Below are positions 35,103-44,387 of a stretch of DNA of 64,000 nt, in pieces. The stretch's first letter is position 1. Every line of letters begins with the position of its first letter. Source of the DNA: Amycolatopsis sp. NBC_00345 (GTDB taxonomy: Bacteria > Actinomycetota > Actinomycetes > Mycobacteriales > Pseudonocardiaceae); assembly GCF_036116635.1 (NCBI RefSeq), contig NZ_CP107995.1, positions 7,068,001 to 7,132,000 on the forward strand, written 5' to 3'. The translations under genes were made by a program, and so were the position numbers. Below the pieces are notes generated by a model. The model searched no databases. It saw only the letters and a list, made by a program, of their open reading frames with translations, and was not told where the DNA came from.

Positions 35103-35917
35103 TGCGCGTCCACCACCTCAACTGCGGGACCATGCGGCCGATCGGCGGCCGCCTCGTCGACGGCGAGCCGGGACTGTTCCGGCGGGCCAGCCTGGTGTGC
35201 CACTGTCTGCTGCTGGAAACGGACACCGGCCTCGTGCTGATCGAAACGGGCATGGGCTCGCCCGCCGTCACCGACCCGGCGCGCTGGCTGGGCCCGTGGT
35301 TCCTGCGGCAGTCGAACCCGCTCAACCGCCCGGAGGAGACGGCGGCCGCACAGATCCGGGCGCTGGGCCTGGATCCCGCCGACGTGCGCGACATCGTGCT
35401 CACGCACCTGGACCTGGACCACGCCGGCGGGCTGGTCGACTTCCCGGACGCGCGGGTGCACGTCTACGCGGCGGAGCTGGCCGCGCTCACGGCGGGCAAC
35501 CGCCGGTACCGGCCGGTGCAGTTCAGCCACGGTCCACAGTGGATCAGCCACGCCGACGCGGGCGAATCGTGGTTCGGCTTCCAGGCGGTGCGCGAGCTGC
35601 CCGGGGTGCCGGACGTCGCGCTGGTCCCGCTGGCCGGGCACACGCTCGGGCACGCCGGGGTGGCCGTCGACACCGGGAGCGGATGGCTGCTCAACGCCGG
35701 TGACGCGTACTTCTTCCACAGCGAGATCGACGATCCGGGATCGATCCCGGCGGGATTGGCTATGTTCGAGAAGCACGTGCAGACCTTGCGCGGCCCGCGG
35801 GTGGAGAACCAGCGCCGGCTGCGTGAGCTGCGGCGCGAGCACGGGGGCGAGGTGACCATCTTCGCCTCCCACGACCAGACCGACTTCGAGCGGCTGAGCC
35901 AGAGGAGCAGGGCATGA
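35102..35917 (+). CDS. Metallo-beta-lactamase-fold hydrolase (lactonase-like), tandem copy 1
   Basis: A 271-residue zinc hydrolase. It has the motif HxDxDH in VLTHLDLDHAGGLVDF (about residues 99-114), a downstream histidine in PLAGHTLGHAGVAV, the bridging aspartate in NAGDAYFFH, and a last histidine in FASHDQTDFERL. The N-terminus MRVHHLNCGTM, the missing signal peptide and the overall layout resemble the AHL-lactonase/AttM-related group rather than beta-lactamases. It is followed, with a four-base overlap, by a clear paralog. The substrate is unknown. Confidence 0.88.
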   Translation: MRVHHLNCGTMRPIGGRLVDGEPGLFRRASLVCHCLLLETDTGLVLIETGMGSPAVTDPARWLGPWFLRQSNPLNRPEETAAAQIRALGLDPADVRDIVLTHLDLDHAGGLVDFPDARVHVYAAELAALTAGNRRYRPVQFSHGPQWISHADAGESWFGFQAVRELPGVPDVALVPLAGHTLGHAGVAVDTGSGWLLNAGDAYFFHSEIDDPGSIPAGLAMFEKHVQTLRGPRVENQRRLRELRREHGGEVTIFASHDQTDFERLSQRSRA

Positions 35918-36738
35918 AAGTGCACCATCTGAACTGCGGCACGATGCGCTCGCCGGGCGGACGGCTGCTGGACGGGCAGCCCGGCCTCGCCCGCCGTAGT
36001 TCGATGGTGGCGCACTGTCTGCTTCTGGAAACACCCGACTCGCTGGTGCTGGTGGACACCGGCTTCGGCACGCACGCCGTGGCGGACCCGGACGGCTGGC
36101 TCGGCCGCGGCTTCCGGGTGATGACCGGCGCGAAGCCCTCGTACGAGGATTCGGCCGTCGCGCAGATCCGGGCGCTGGGCCTCGACCCGGCCGACGTGCG
36201 GCACATCGTGATGACCCACCTGGACGTCGACCACGCGGGCGGGCTGGCGGACTTCCCGCAGGCCGTCGTGCACGTGTCGGCGGAGGAGCGCAAGGCGGCT
36301 TCGGCGCCGCACGGGTTCGCGGAGAAGACGCGGTACGGCGCGGCGCAGTTCGCCCACAGTCCACTGTGGAGCACCTACCCGGACGCGGGCGAGCAGTGGT
36401 TCGGCTTCGACGCGGTGCGCCCGTTACGAGGCCTGCCACCGGAGATCCTGCTCGTCCCGCTGGCCGGCCACACGCTCGGCCACTCCGGCGTCGCCGTCGA
36501 CACGGGCGAGGGCTGGCTGCTGCACGCGGGCGACTCGTACTTCTTCCACGGCCAGCTCAACCCGGTCCGCCCGGAGTGCCCGCCGGGCCTGCGGTTGCTC
36601 CAGCGCCTCAACGAGATGGACCGCCGCCAGCGACTGTCCAATGAGGAACGACTGCGGACGCTGGCCCACGACCACGGCGACGAGGTGACCGTGTTCAGCT
36701 CTCACAGCCCGGTCGAACTGCGGGCCCTGCGCCGGTGA
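35914..36738 (+). CDS. Metallo-beta-lactamase-fold hydrolase (lactonase-like), tandem copy 2
   Basis: A 274-residue paralog of the preceding gene, sharing the N-terminus MKVHHLNCGTMRSPGGRLLDG, the metal motif MTHLDVDHAGGLADF, PLAGHTLGHSGVAV, HAGDSYFFHGQL and FSSHSPVELRAL. It differs in the middle loop: EERKAASAPHGFAEKTRYGAAQF replaces AELAALTAGNRRYRPVQF. Both copies keep the full set of metal ligands. They may differ in substrate or work as a heterodimer. It is translationally coupled (ATGA) to copy 1 under the same TetR. Confidence 0.88.
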   Translation: MKVHHLNCGTMRSPGGRLLDGQPGLARRSSMVAHCLLLETPDSLVLVDTGFGTHAVADPDGWLGRGFRVMTGAKPSYEDSAVAQIRALGLDPADVRHIVMTHLDVDHAGGLADFPQAVVHVSAEERKAASAPHGFAEKTRYGAAQFAHSPLWSTYPDAGEQWFGFDAVRPLRGLPPEILLVPLAGHTLGHSGVAVDTGEGWLLHAGDSYFFHGQLNPVRPECPPGLRLLQRLNEMDRRQRLSNEERLRTLAHDHGDEVTVFSSHSPVELRALRR

Positions 36739-36768
36739 CCCAACCGGCACGACCGGCGGCGGCAGTGC

Positions 36769-37338
36769 TTAGGCGGCGGTGACCGCGGTCTTGACCAGCG
36801 GGGCCATCATCTGCTGCGTCATCTTGACCGGGCCGGTGTAGTTGACCAGCGTCGGCACGCCGCCCGAGAGCTTGGCGGCGGCGAGCGTCGCGGTCTTCTG
36901 CTCGTCGAGGTAGTAGACGGCGCCGTCGGGGAAGCCGGGGACGTCGACCGCGCCGGGCTTCGCCTTCTTGATCGCCGCGATCATGTCCGCGGGCTTGGCC
37001 TGGCGGCCCTCGTAGCGGGTGACGGCGAGCGCGCCGGCCTGCTTGTCGCCCACCAGGTACTCGCAGCTGGACGCCTTGCCGCCGCTGGCCGCGTCGGCCT
37101 GGTCCGGGCCCTTCGCGGAGGTGACGCCCGGGATGTTGATCGCCTTGCCGACCTCGCTCGCGGACAGGAGCGTGCACGGCTCCTGCTTCTGCTTCGCCGG
37201 TGCGGACGACGAAGCCGGCTTCGACGGCGAAGGTGCGGAGGACGGCGCCGCGGCCTGCTGGTCTCCCGACGAGCAAGCGGTCAGAACAGCGGCGGCGGCG
37301 AGCAACAGGGCAACCGGGTAGGCACGCATGCCCGGCAC
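36769..37338 (-). CDS. DUF3558 lipoprotein
   Basis: A cell-surface lipoprotein of unknown role in an actinobacterial family. A short signal peptide ends in the lipobox VLTACSS (cysteine near residue 22). A Ser/Pro/Ala-rich linker leads to the DUF3558 domain, with its two conserved cysteines in EPCTLLSASEVGKAI and SSCEYLVGD. The start is GTG 37338 or ATG 37329; the latter gives a normal signal peptide (RAYPVALLLAAAAVL). It is downstream of, and on the same strand as, an MFS gene but separate from it. Confidence 0.88.
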   Translation of the reverse strand: MPGMRAYPVALLLAAAAVLTACSSGDQQAAAPSSAPSPSKPASSSAPAKQKQEPCTLLSASEVGKAINIPGVTSAKGPDQADAASGGKASSCEYLVGDKQAGALAVTRYEGRQAKPADMIAAIKKAKPGAVDVPGFPDGAVYYLDEQKTATLAAAKLSGGVPTLVNYTGPVKMTQQMMAPLVKTAVTAA

Positions 37339-37353
37339 ACTAGTCCGAACGGC

Positions 37354-38640
37354 CTAGTCCACCGGCGCCCGGTACCGCCAGAAGCCCGGGAGCACCAGCA
37401 TCGCCGCCAGTACCAGCACGATCACGAGCAGGCCGCCGCCGGTCGCGGCGGCCCTGGTGCCCCACACCGCGCCGGCCCAGCCGTGGGTCAGGTCGGCGAT
37501 TCGCGGCCCGCCGGCGACGACGACGGTGAACACGCCCTGCAGGCGTCCGCGCATCTCGTCGGTGGTGGCCGTCTGCAGGATCGCCTGGCGGTACACGGAG
37601 CTGACCATGTCGGCGCCGCCGGCCACGGCCGTGAAGATCACCGCGAGCCACAGCGAGTGTGCGAGCCCGTACGCCGCGACGGCCGCGCCCCACGCACAGA
37701 TGGACACGACCACGGCGACCCCCTGCCGCGACACCCGGTGCAGCCAGCCGGAGAACAGGCCGATCAGCATCGCGCCCGCGGGCATCGCCGCGTAGAGGAA
37801 GCCGAGCGCGGGGCCGCCGCCGGGCGGGTCGCCGAAGGTGCGCTCCGCCATCTCCGGGAACAACGCGCGCGGCATGCCCGCGACCATCGCGATGATGTCC
37901 GCGACGAACGACGCCAGCAGCACCTTCTGCTTGGCCAGGTACCGGAATCCGTCGACGACGTCGCCGAAGCCGGCACGGCGCGAAGGGCCGTTCAGCGGTG
38001 GGAGCGAAGGCAGCCGCCACACCGCGATCAGCGTGATCAGGAGCGCGCAGACGTCCACCAGGTACAGGGTGGACAGTCCGATCACCGGGATCAGCGCCCC
38101 GCCGAACAGCGGTCCGAACACCGCGCCGAAGGTGCCCATCGTGGTGTTGAGCGCGTTCGCCGACGGCAGCAGCGCGGACGGCACCAGCCGCGCGACGACG
38201 GCGCCGCGGGTGGGCATGTTGATCGCGAAGAACGCCTGGTTCACCGCGAGCAGCGCCAGTACCAGCCACACCGAGCGGAAGTTCGCGAAGGCCTGCAGCC
38301 ACAGCAGGCCCGAGGTGACGGTGACCCCGACGTTCGTGACCAGCAGCAGCTTGCGCCGGTCGACGGCGTCCGCGATCGCGCCGCCCCACAGGCCGAACAC
38401 CAGCAATGGCACGAGCGCGACGGCGCCGGTCAGGCCGACGAAACCGGACGAGCCGGTCAGGTCGAAGATCTGCTTCGGCACCGCGACCGCGGTCAGCTGG
38501 GAGCCGACGGCCGTGACGGCGGTGGACATCCAGAGCCGGCGGAACGCCGGGATCTTGAGTGGCCGGGTGTCGACGACGATGCGGCCGAGGATCTTCCGTG
38601 CCCCAGAGCGGGGCGGCAATGTCCCCGGGTCAGAACTCAC
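37354..38640 (-). CDS. MFS transporter, enterobactin-exporter (EntS)-like
   Basis: A 428-residue major facilitator with about twelve membrane helices. FRRLWMSTAVTAVGSQLTAVAVPKQIFDLTGSSGFVGLTGAV at the N-terminus and LWGGAIADAVDRRKLLLVTN (motif A, about residues 83-102) are typical of the MFS_3/EntS group of drug and siderophore exporters. No cognate biosynthesis genes adjoin it. An isochorismate synthase lies 36 kb away, so a siderophore role is only a remote possibility. The start ATG is at 38640. Confidence 0.87.
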   Translation of the reverse strand: MSSDPGTLPPRSGARKILGRIVVDTRPLKIPAFRRLWMSTAVTAVGSQLTAVAVPKQIFDLTGSSGFVGLTGAVALVPLLVFGLWGGAIADAVDRRKLLLVTNVGVTVTSGLLWLQAFANFRSVWLVLALLAVNQAFFAINMPTRGAVVARLVPSALLPSANALNTTMGTFGAVFGPLFGGALIPVIGLSTLYLVDVCALLITLIAVWRLPSLPPLNGPSRRAGFGDVVDGFRYLAKQKVLLASFVADIIAMVAGMPRALFPEMAERTFGDPPGGGPALGFLYAAMPAGAMLIGLFSGWLHRVSRQGVAVVVSICAWGAAVAAYGLAHSLWLAVIFTAVAGGADMVSSVYRQAILQTATTDEMRGRLQGVFTVVVAGGPRIADLTHGWAGAVWGTRAAATGGGLLVIVLVLAAMLVLPGFWRYRAPVD

Positions 38641-38712
38641 AACCGGCTACCTTAGCTGCGCTAAGTAATCCACCGCGCGTGATTTTGGTCGCCGGTCACC
38701 CTCCGTCCAATA

Positions 38713-38795
38713 CGCCCCAATGTGGCGTTGGTTGCGTCCAACGCACCCAATGTGGCGTTCGGTGCGTTCAACGCACCGAACGCCACATTGGGGCG
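38713..38795. terminator. Three-arm repeat able to form two alternative hairpins
   Basis: The arm CCCCAATGTGGCGTT occurs twice in direct orientation (from 38713 and from 38746), and its complement occurs once (to 38795). The right arm can pair with the first copy (17 perfect bases, 38713-38729 with 38779-38795) or with the second copy plus GGTGCGTT (23 perfect bases, 38746-38768 with 38770-38792). It lies between the pdxH 3' end and the MFS gene. Confidence 0.7.
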
Positions 38796-38805
38796 ATAAC
38801 GGCGG

Positions 38806-39489
38806 TCAGGGGGCGAGCCGCTCGACGTGCCAGCCGTCGTCGGTGCGGTGGTAGCGGAGCCGGTCGTGCATACGGTCCTCGCGGCCCTGCCAGAACTCGA
38901 CGAAGTCCGGCCGGACCCGCCAGCCGCCCCAGTGCGGGGGCGCCGGGATCTGCTCGACGTCGGCGAAGCGGCGCTCGATGCCGCGCAGCGCGTTGTCGAG
39001 GGCACGCCGGCCGTCGACGATCCGCGACTGCGGCGACGCCCACGCGCCGAGCTGCGAGCCGCGCGGCCGCTGGGCCCAGTACTCCGCCGTCTCACGCGAG
39101 CCGACCTTCTCCACCTCACCACGGACAGTGACCTGCCGGTGCAAGCCGTACCAAGGGAAGGTGACCGACGCGTAGCGCGTGGCCGTGAGGTCGTGGCTCT
39201 TTTCGGAGGTGTAGTTCGTGTAGAAGACGACGCCGCGGTCGTCGAGGCCCTTGCACAGGACCGTGCGAGAGGACGGCCTGCCGTCGGTGCCCGCGGTGGC
39301 CAGCACCATCGCGTTGGGCTCGGCGATCCCCTCGGAAACCGCCTGGCCCAGCCAGTTCTGGAGCTGCTCGGTCCACGTCGCGGCGAGGGCCGTCTCGTCG
39401 AACGGGGCACCGTCATAGGCCACCCGCATCCCGGGCAGCCGCACGACCGCGTCCGATACGTCGGCCACCTCGTCGATCTCCGGCATCAT
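38806..39489 (-). CDS. pdxH: Pyridoxamine 5'-phosphate oxidase
   Basis: An FMN enzyme making pyridoxal 5'-phosphate from the pyridoxine or pyridoxamine phosphates, the last step of vitamin B6 salvage and of one synthesis route. The 227-residue protein carries the FMN motifs SSRTVLCKGLDDRGVVFYTNYTSEKSHDL-type (about residues 73-101) and GSQLGAWASPQS. The C-terminal signature is WGGWRVRPDFVEFWQGREDRMHDRLRY. The start is one of two adjacent ATG codons, 39489 or 39486. It is a single gene flanked by the three-arm repeat. All expected segments are present. Confidence 0.94.
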   Translation of the reverse strand: MMPEIDEVADVSDAVVRLPGMRVAYDGAPFDETALAATWTEQLQNWLGQAVSEGIAEPNAMVLATAGTDGRPSSRTVLCKGLDDRGVVFYTNYTSEKSHDLTATRYASVTFPWYGLHRQVTVRGEVEKVGSRETAEYWAQRPRGSQLGAWASPQSRIVDGRRALDNALRGIERRFADVEQIPAPPHWGGWRVRPDFVEFWQGREDRMHDRLRYHRTDDGWHVERLAP

Positions 39490-39732
39490 GCGCCAACCTC
39501 CGTGCCCGCGGGCGTTCGACATTCGGGGTGTTCCGCCGACGGTATTGGCTCTTCAGCTGCGGCGAAACCCACCGAACGGTGACTCCTGACACGCCGCCGG
39601 CGCTCATCAACCCGTAACCGCCGGACCGCGAACCGTAACCGGCGGTTTACCTGGTGGACCCGAATCGATAAAGGCGAGTCCTAACGTCTGGCTGCCCCGG
39701 TGCCCGTTCCCCACCGATCACGGAGGCAGGCG

Positions 39733-41424
39733 ATGACCGAGATCCTGTCCGATTCCGGCAATGAGACCACCAGCGAAACCACCACTCCGCCCCAACGCCG
39801 ATACGCCGCGCTCGCGGCCAACGAGAACCGCGAAGACTACTCACTGCGATTCGCCGCCCAGTCGTTTCGCAAGTGGTCACCGTTCGTGATCGCGACCACG
39901 GCGCTGGGCGGGATCGCCTACCTCGCCGACTTCGCGATCGGCGCCAGCATCGTGCTCTCCTACGGCTTCACTTCCGGTGTGCTGGCGATCCTCGCCGCGG
40001 CCGTCGTGATCTTCGTGACCGGCGTGCCCATCGCGCGCGCGTGCGCGACGTACGGAGTGGACATGGACCTCCTGACCCGCGGGGCCGGCTTCGGCTACTT
40101 CGGGTCCACGCTGACTTCGCTCGTGTACGCGAGCTTCACCGTCATCTTCTTCTCGCTCGAAGGCTCGATCATGGGCCAGGCGTTCCAGCTCGCCCTCGGC
40201 ATCCCGCTGCCGATCGGCTACCTGCTGGCGACGCTGATCGTGCTGCCCTTCGCGCTCTACGGCATGGGCGCGGTGGCGAAGATGCAGACCTGGACGCAGC
40301 CACTGTGGATCGCGGGCCTGGTGCTGCCGTTCATCGTCGTGCTGGTGCGCGAGCCGGGCCGGTTCGCCGACTTCGCCGCGTTCGGCGGCACCGACGGCGC
40401 GGGGTCCGGGTTCTCGGCCGTCGGATTCGGCTTCGGGATGGGCGTCGCGCTGTCGCTGATCGGCCAGATCGGCGAGCAGGCCGACTACCTCCGGTTCATG
40501 CCGGAAAAGACGGCGTCCAACAAACGCTCCTGGTGGGCCGCGGTGCTGGCGGCCGGGCCGGGCTGGGTGGTCCTCGGCGCGGCGAAGCAGATCGGCGGCG
40601 CGCTGCTGGCGTTCCTGGCACTGGGCGCCGTCGGCAAGACGGCCGCGCTGGAGCCGATCGCGCCGTACCTGGACGCGGTGAAGCCCGCGCTCGGACCGGT
40701 GGCGCTGACGTTCGCCGCGCTGTTCGTGGTCGTGTCGCAGATCAAGATCAACACGACCAACGCGTACTCCGGCTCGCTGTCGTTCGCCAACTTCTTCTCC
40801 CGCGTGCTGCACAAGCACCCGGGCCGCGCCTGGTACGTGCTGGTCAACTGCGGGATCGCGCTGGCGCTGATGGAGTTCGGCGCGTTCGCCTTCCTCAACA
40901 AGATCCTGGGCTTCTACTCGAACGTCGCCATCGCGTGGATCGGCGCGGTCTGCGCGGACCTGGTGATCGCGAAGCCGCTGGGCCTTTCGCCGCGGTACAT
41001 CGAGTTCAAGCGCGCGTACCTGCACAAGGTCAACCCGGTGGGCTTCGGCTCGATGCTGATCGCCTCGGTGGTGTCGATCGTGGCGTACTTCGGCGCGTTC
41101 GGACCGGTGCTCGCGGCCTTCAGCCCGCTGCTGGCCGTGGTGATCGCGGTGGTGCTGGTGCCGACGCTCGCCGTCGCCACCCGCGGGAAGTACTACCTGG
41201 TGCGCCCCAACACGGTCAGCGGGCCGGGCGTCGAGGCGGACCTGCGGGCCACGCACACGTGCTCGGTCTGCGGTGACCCGTACGAGCTGCCGGACATCGC
41301 GGACTGCGCCAAGCAAGGCGGCGCGATCTGCTCCCTGTGCTGCACGCTCGACAGCACCTGCCACGACATGTGCCGGGAAGCCGGCCCGGTCGCGCTGCCG
41401 GAGCCGACCTTCCACACCGGCTGA
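39733..41424 (+). CDS. NCS1 purine/cytosine-permease-like transporter with cysteine-rich tail
   Basis: A 563-residue membrane transporter of the nucleobase/cation symporter-1 family, with about twelve helices from residue 55 to 490. FRKWSPFVIATTALGGIAYLADFAIG, GVPIARACATYGVDMDLLTRGAGFGYFG and the SQIKINTTNAYSGSLSFANFFSR helix are NCS1 hallmarks. It ends in a soluble tail with eight cysteines in CxxC-x11-C-x7-CxxCC-x5-C-x3-C spacing (C510 to C547), including GAICSLCCTLDSTCHDMC. I recall similar cysteine clusters joining NCS1-like domains to histidine kinases in proteobacteria. Here no kinase is fused or adjacent. The 243-base leader (39490-39732) shows no recognisable riboswitch. The substrate may be a nucleobase, allantoin or similar; urease genes begin 1.5 kb away. 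Confidence 0.85.
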   Translation: MTEILSDSGNETTSETTTPPQRRYAALAANENREDYSLRFAAQSFRKWSPFVIATTALGGIAYLADFAIGASIVLSYGFTSGVLAILAAAVVIFVTGVPIARACATYGVDMDLLTRGAGFGYFGSTLTSLVYASFTVIFFSLEGSIMGQAFQLALGIPLPIGYLLATLIVLPFALYGMGAVAKMQTWTQPLWIAGLVLPFIVVLVREPGRFADFAAFGGTDGAGSGFSAVGFGFGMGVALSLIGQIGEQADYLRFMPEKTASNKRSWWAAVLAAGPGWVVLGAAKQIGGALLAFLALGAVGKTAALEPIAPYLDAVKPALGPVALTFAALFVVVSQIKINTTNAYSGSLSFANFFSRVLHKHPGRAWYVLVNCGIALALMEFGAFAFLNKILGFYSNVAIAWIGAVCADLVIAKPLGLSPRYIEFKRAYLHKVNPVGFGSMLIASVVSIVAYFGAFGPVLAAFSPLLAVVIAVVLVPTLAVATRGKYYLVRPNTVSGPGVEADLRATHTCSVCGDPYELPDIADCAKQGGAICSLCCTLDSTCHDMCREAGPVALPEPTFHTG

Positions 41425-41428
41425 TCCG

Positions 41429-41464
41429 GCCGGGACCCCTCTCCGCTGCGGGAGGGGTCCCGGC
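41429..41464. terminator. Hairpin GCCGGGACCCCTC after the NCS1 gene
   Basis: Perfect 13-base arms (41429-41441, 41452-41464) flank a 10-base loop five bases after the NCS1 stop. It is probably the terminator of that gene. Confidence 0.7.
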
Positions 41465-41508
41465 GGAGAGCCCTTACCTTCGGGCGAACCGAGCCGGAGG
41501 GTGGAGAC

Positions 41509-41988
41509 ATGGGTTCGTCAGCGCGGTCCGCAGCGTGTACCGCACTATCCCGGAGGGCGTGAGCCGGGCGTCGCGCAGTGAGTACTGGTGGTTCGCGCTC
41601 TTCTCGTTCCTCACCTACTGTGCCGTTCGTTACTAATCCGACTGCCGTCCTCGGCGGAAACGGGTTTCTCCGAGCAGATCGGCTGCAGACCGTATCCGCC
41701 TGCTTTCGGTCGGATTAGTACCGCCCCACCATCGTGCTGATCGCCCTCGCGCAGACGGCCTGGCCGCTGCTGGGCTGGTTCCTGCTCGTGGGGGTGCCGA
41801 TGCTGTCGGCGAGCGTGCGGCGGCTGCACGACACCAACCGCCGCGGCTGGTGGATGCTGATCGGCTTCCTGCCGTTCGGCGGGTTCGTGCTGCTCGTCTT
41901 CTACTGCCTGCCCAGCGGGCCCGGGCCGAACCGCTTCGGCCCGCAGCCCGGCGTCTGGTACCGGGAAGGCTTCATTCGGCCCGCGTGA
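41509..41988 (+). pseudogene. DUF805 membrane protein, broken by a frameshift and a fold-back insertion
   Basis: The sequence reads as a DUF805 protein in pieces. After ATG 41509 one base is missing: the ATG runs out of frame, while the adjoining frame reads GFVSAVRSVYRTIPEGVSRASRSEYWWFALFSFLTYCAV. A 90-base inverted-repeat element (41631-41720) then interrupts it with stops. It resumes as TIVLIALAQTAWPLLGWFLLVG, LSASVRRLHDTNRRGWWMLIGF and GPGPNRFGPQP, the diagnostic end of DUF805. The stretch lost around the insertion also removes part of the second helix. The function of intact relatives is unknown. This copy is inactive. Confidence 0.82.
41631..41720. repeat. 90-base fold-back insertion (element B) inside the DUF805 gene
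   Basis: Perfect 12-base terminal repeats TACTAATCCGAC and GTCGGATTAGTA enclose a second hairpin, CTCGG-C-GGAAAC...GTTTC-T-CCGAG (about 41650-41672). The end sequence resembles element A at 15177 (TACCAAACCGACCG). No coding capacity and no obvious target duplication are visible. Confidence 0.6.
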
Positions 41989-42592
41989 TCGCCGACAGCA
42001 TCACGCCGCGGAGTTCCTTCGAGATGTCCTCCACCGGCAACGGCGGCTCGTGCGCCTGCCATTCGCGCAGCAGGCCCGTCGCGGCGCCGACGAGCGCGAT
42101 CGCCGTGAGCCGGTAGCTCCGGTCGGGCGCGGCGCCCGCCTCGGCGGCGCGCTGGGCCTCCTCTTCGATGAAGGTCGCCCAGCGGTCGACCCAGACCTGG
42201 TGCTGTGCTTCCAGCTCCGGGCTCACGCCCACGGCCTCGACGTAGTTCAGCCGCGGCATCCGGGGGTCGCGGGTGACCGTGGCGACGAAGACGTCCAGCA
42301 GCCGCGCCATCCGGCTGAGCGCGTCGGCGTCCCGGAAGTCTTCGAGCGCGGCGGCGACGTGACGGAGCGCGAGCGAGTTGATCTGGTCGTGCAGGGTGCG
42401 GAGGACCTCCTCCTTGCTGCCGAACTCCTCGTAGAAGTTGCGGGTCGAGACGCCAGCCCGGGTGCACAGCTGGGTGATCTTCGCCTGCCGGAAGCCCACC
42501 GAGGTGAAGAGTTCCAGCGCCGCCGTCAGCAGGCGCTCCCGGCGCTCGGCCCGTCTCTGCTCAGGCGGGACGCCGCCGTAGGTGCGGGCCAC
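41972..42592 (-). CDS. TetR/AcrR family regulator
   Basis: A 206-residue regulator with the helix-turn-helix FRQAKITQLCTRAGVSTRNFYEEFGSKEEVL at about residues 33-63; RNFYEEFGSKEE is a common variant of recognition helix and turn. The GTG at 42592 is preferred because GGGAAGGGAGGGG lies just ahead; a GTG at 42622 is also in frame. It overlaps the end of the DUF805 pseudogene by 17 bases. Its upstream side is a 380-base gap leading to the urease operon end, so its target may not be adjacent. Confidence 0.88.
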   Translation of the reverse strand: MARTYGGVPPEQRRAERRERLLTAALELFTSVGFRQAKITQLCTRAGVSTRNFYEEFGSKEEVLRTLHDQINSLALRHVAAALEDFRDADALSRMARLLDVFVATVTRDPRMPRLNYVEAVGVSPELEAQHQVWVDRWATFIEEEAQRAAEAGAAPDRSYRLTAIALVGAATGLLREWQAHEPPLPVEDISKELRGVMLSAITRAE

Positions 42593-42972
42593 CGGCCCCT
42601 CCCTTCCCGCCGCTGGGATCACCCGAGGGCGCCCACGGCGTATACCTTGCGAAAAAGCCGATTACCGAATCAACGCCGGCCGAACCGTCCCGCCCGTTGC
42701 CACCGCACTCGTGACTTCGCCTCCCCGCGCGGGCAGACATTAGCGAGAGCGGGAACACGCCGCGCGCCCAGGCCCTCTTCCCGCGCCGGGCAGTTCTGCT
42801 CTCCGACACCGAAATCCTTGGCGCGCCAGGGAAACACCCCAAATCGGTCGCGCTTTTGCTGAACCGCCCGGCGTTCGACGCCGCACGTGCAGTCGCACGC
42901 GTGTCCGTTTGAACGTCGTTCTGAGCCGGCACGCGATTCTTGTCACCGCTTGACGAACCGAGGGACGAAGTT
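42593..42972. other. 380-base gap between a TetR start and the ureD 3' end
   Basis: It holds the promoter and ribosome-binding site of the TetR gene and the trailing region of the urease operon. I see no supported gene, tRNA or strong hairpin. Short open frames here have no family resemblance. Confidence 0.5.
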
Positions 42973-43670
42973 TTAGCAGTCCAGGCCTTTCAGGGCAACA
43001 ACGGCGTCCGCGGCCAGCGACGTCGTGATCGTCGCCCCGGCCGCGAGCGGCACCCGCGACCACCACTCGCCGGACGCCGCGGGCCGCGGCTCGCCGCCGA
43101 CCTCGAGATCGGTGGCGAGCACCCGGCGGCCCGCCAGCACGGCGAGGCTCGCGTCGAGGGCCGGGTCCCCGATGGACTGGGTCTGGCGCAGCACCGGAAG
43201 GTCACCGCGAGTCACCGCGACGGTCGTGGTGAGCCGGCCCGGCCGTTCCCCGGCGCGGCCCAGCACCACGACCTCGCGGGTGTGGAAATAGGAATTTTCC
43301 GCCAGCGCCGCGCGCAGCACCGCGGTGTGGTTCGCCCGGCCGGTGACGACGGTCGGCTCCGGCCGGTACTCCAGCGAGCCGCCGTCCGCCACCTCGATGT
43401 CCACAGTGGACGTACTCGGCTCACCGTGGAGCCCGGGCAGCGCGAGCGTCGCCGCGACGCCGGAGAGGCGCAGCGCCGCGCCGGGCCCGACCCGGATGTC
43501 CAGCAGCAGCTCGTCCCCGCCCAGCGGCGCGGTGGCCGAGCTGACGAGGTGCACCACGGCCTCACGACCGGTGTTGCGGCGGGGGAACAGCGTCAGCGGC
43601 GCTTTCGATCGCAGCTCACGCAAGATCGTGCGCCCGTCCTCGAAACACGCGACGACGCGTGCGTGAGCCT

Positions 43671-43674
<4 letters not shown>
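42973..43674 (-). CDS. ureD: Urease accessory protein UreD
   Basis: A scaffold chaperone that binds apo-urease and, with UreF and UreG, helps load nickel. The 233-residue protein begins MKAHARVVACFEDGRTILRELRSKAPLTLFPRR and contains the typical beta-rich run VHLVSSATAPLGGDELLLDIRVGPGAALRLSGVAAT. It is shorter than enterobacterial UreD but in the range of actinobacterial ones. GTG 43674 overlaps the ureG stop (GTGA). It is the last gene of ureABCFGD. Confidence 0.92.

Positions 43675-44376
<702 letters not shown>

Positions 44377-44387
<11 letters not shown>

Noticed and set aside
37354..38640. MFS transporter as the siderophore exporter for the isochorismate synthase pathway
   Set aside because: The two lie 36 kb apart with no shared regulation visible; EntS-like sequence alone is too weak.
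39490..39732. Possible riboswitch (guanidine, TPP or purine type) before the NCS1 transporter
   Set aside because: I could not find the conserved core of any of these classes in the 243-base leader.
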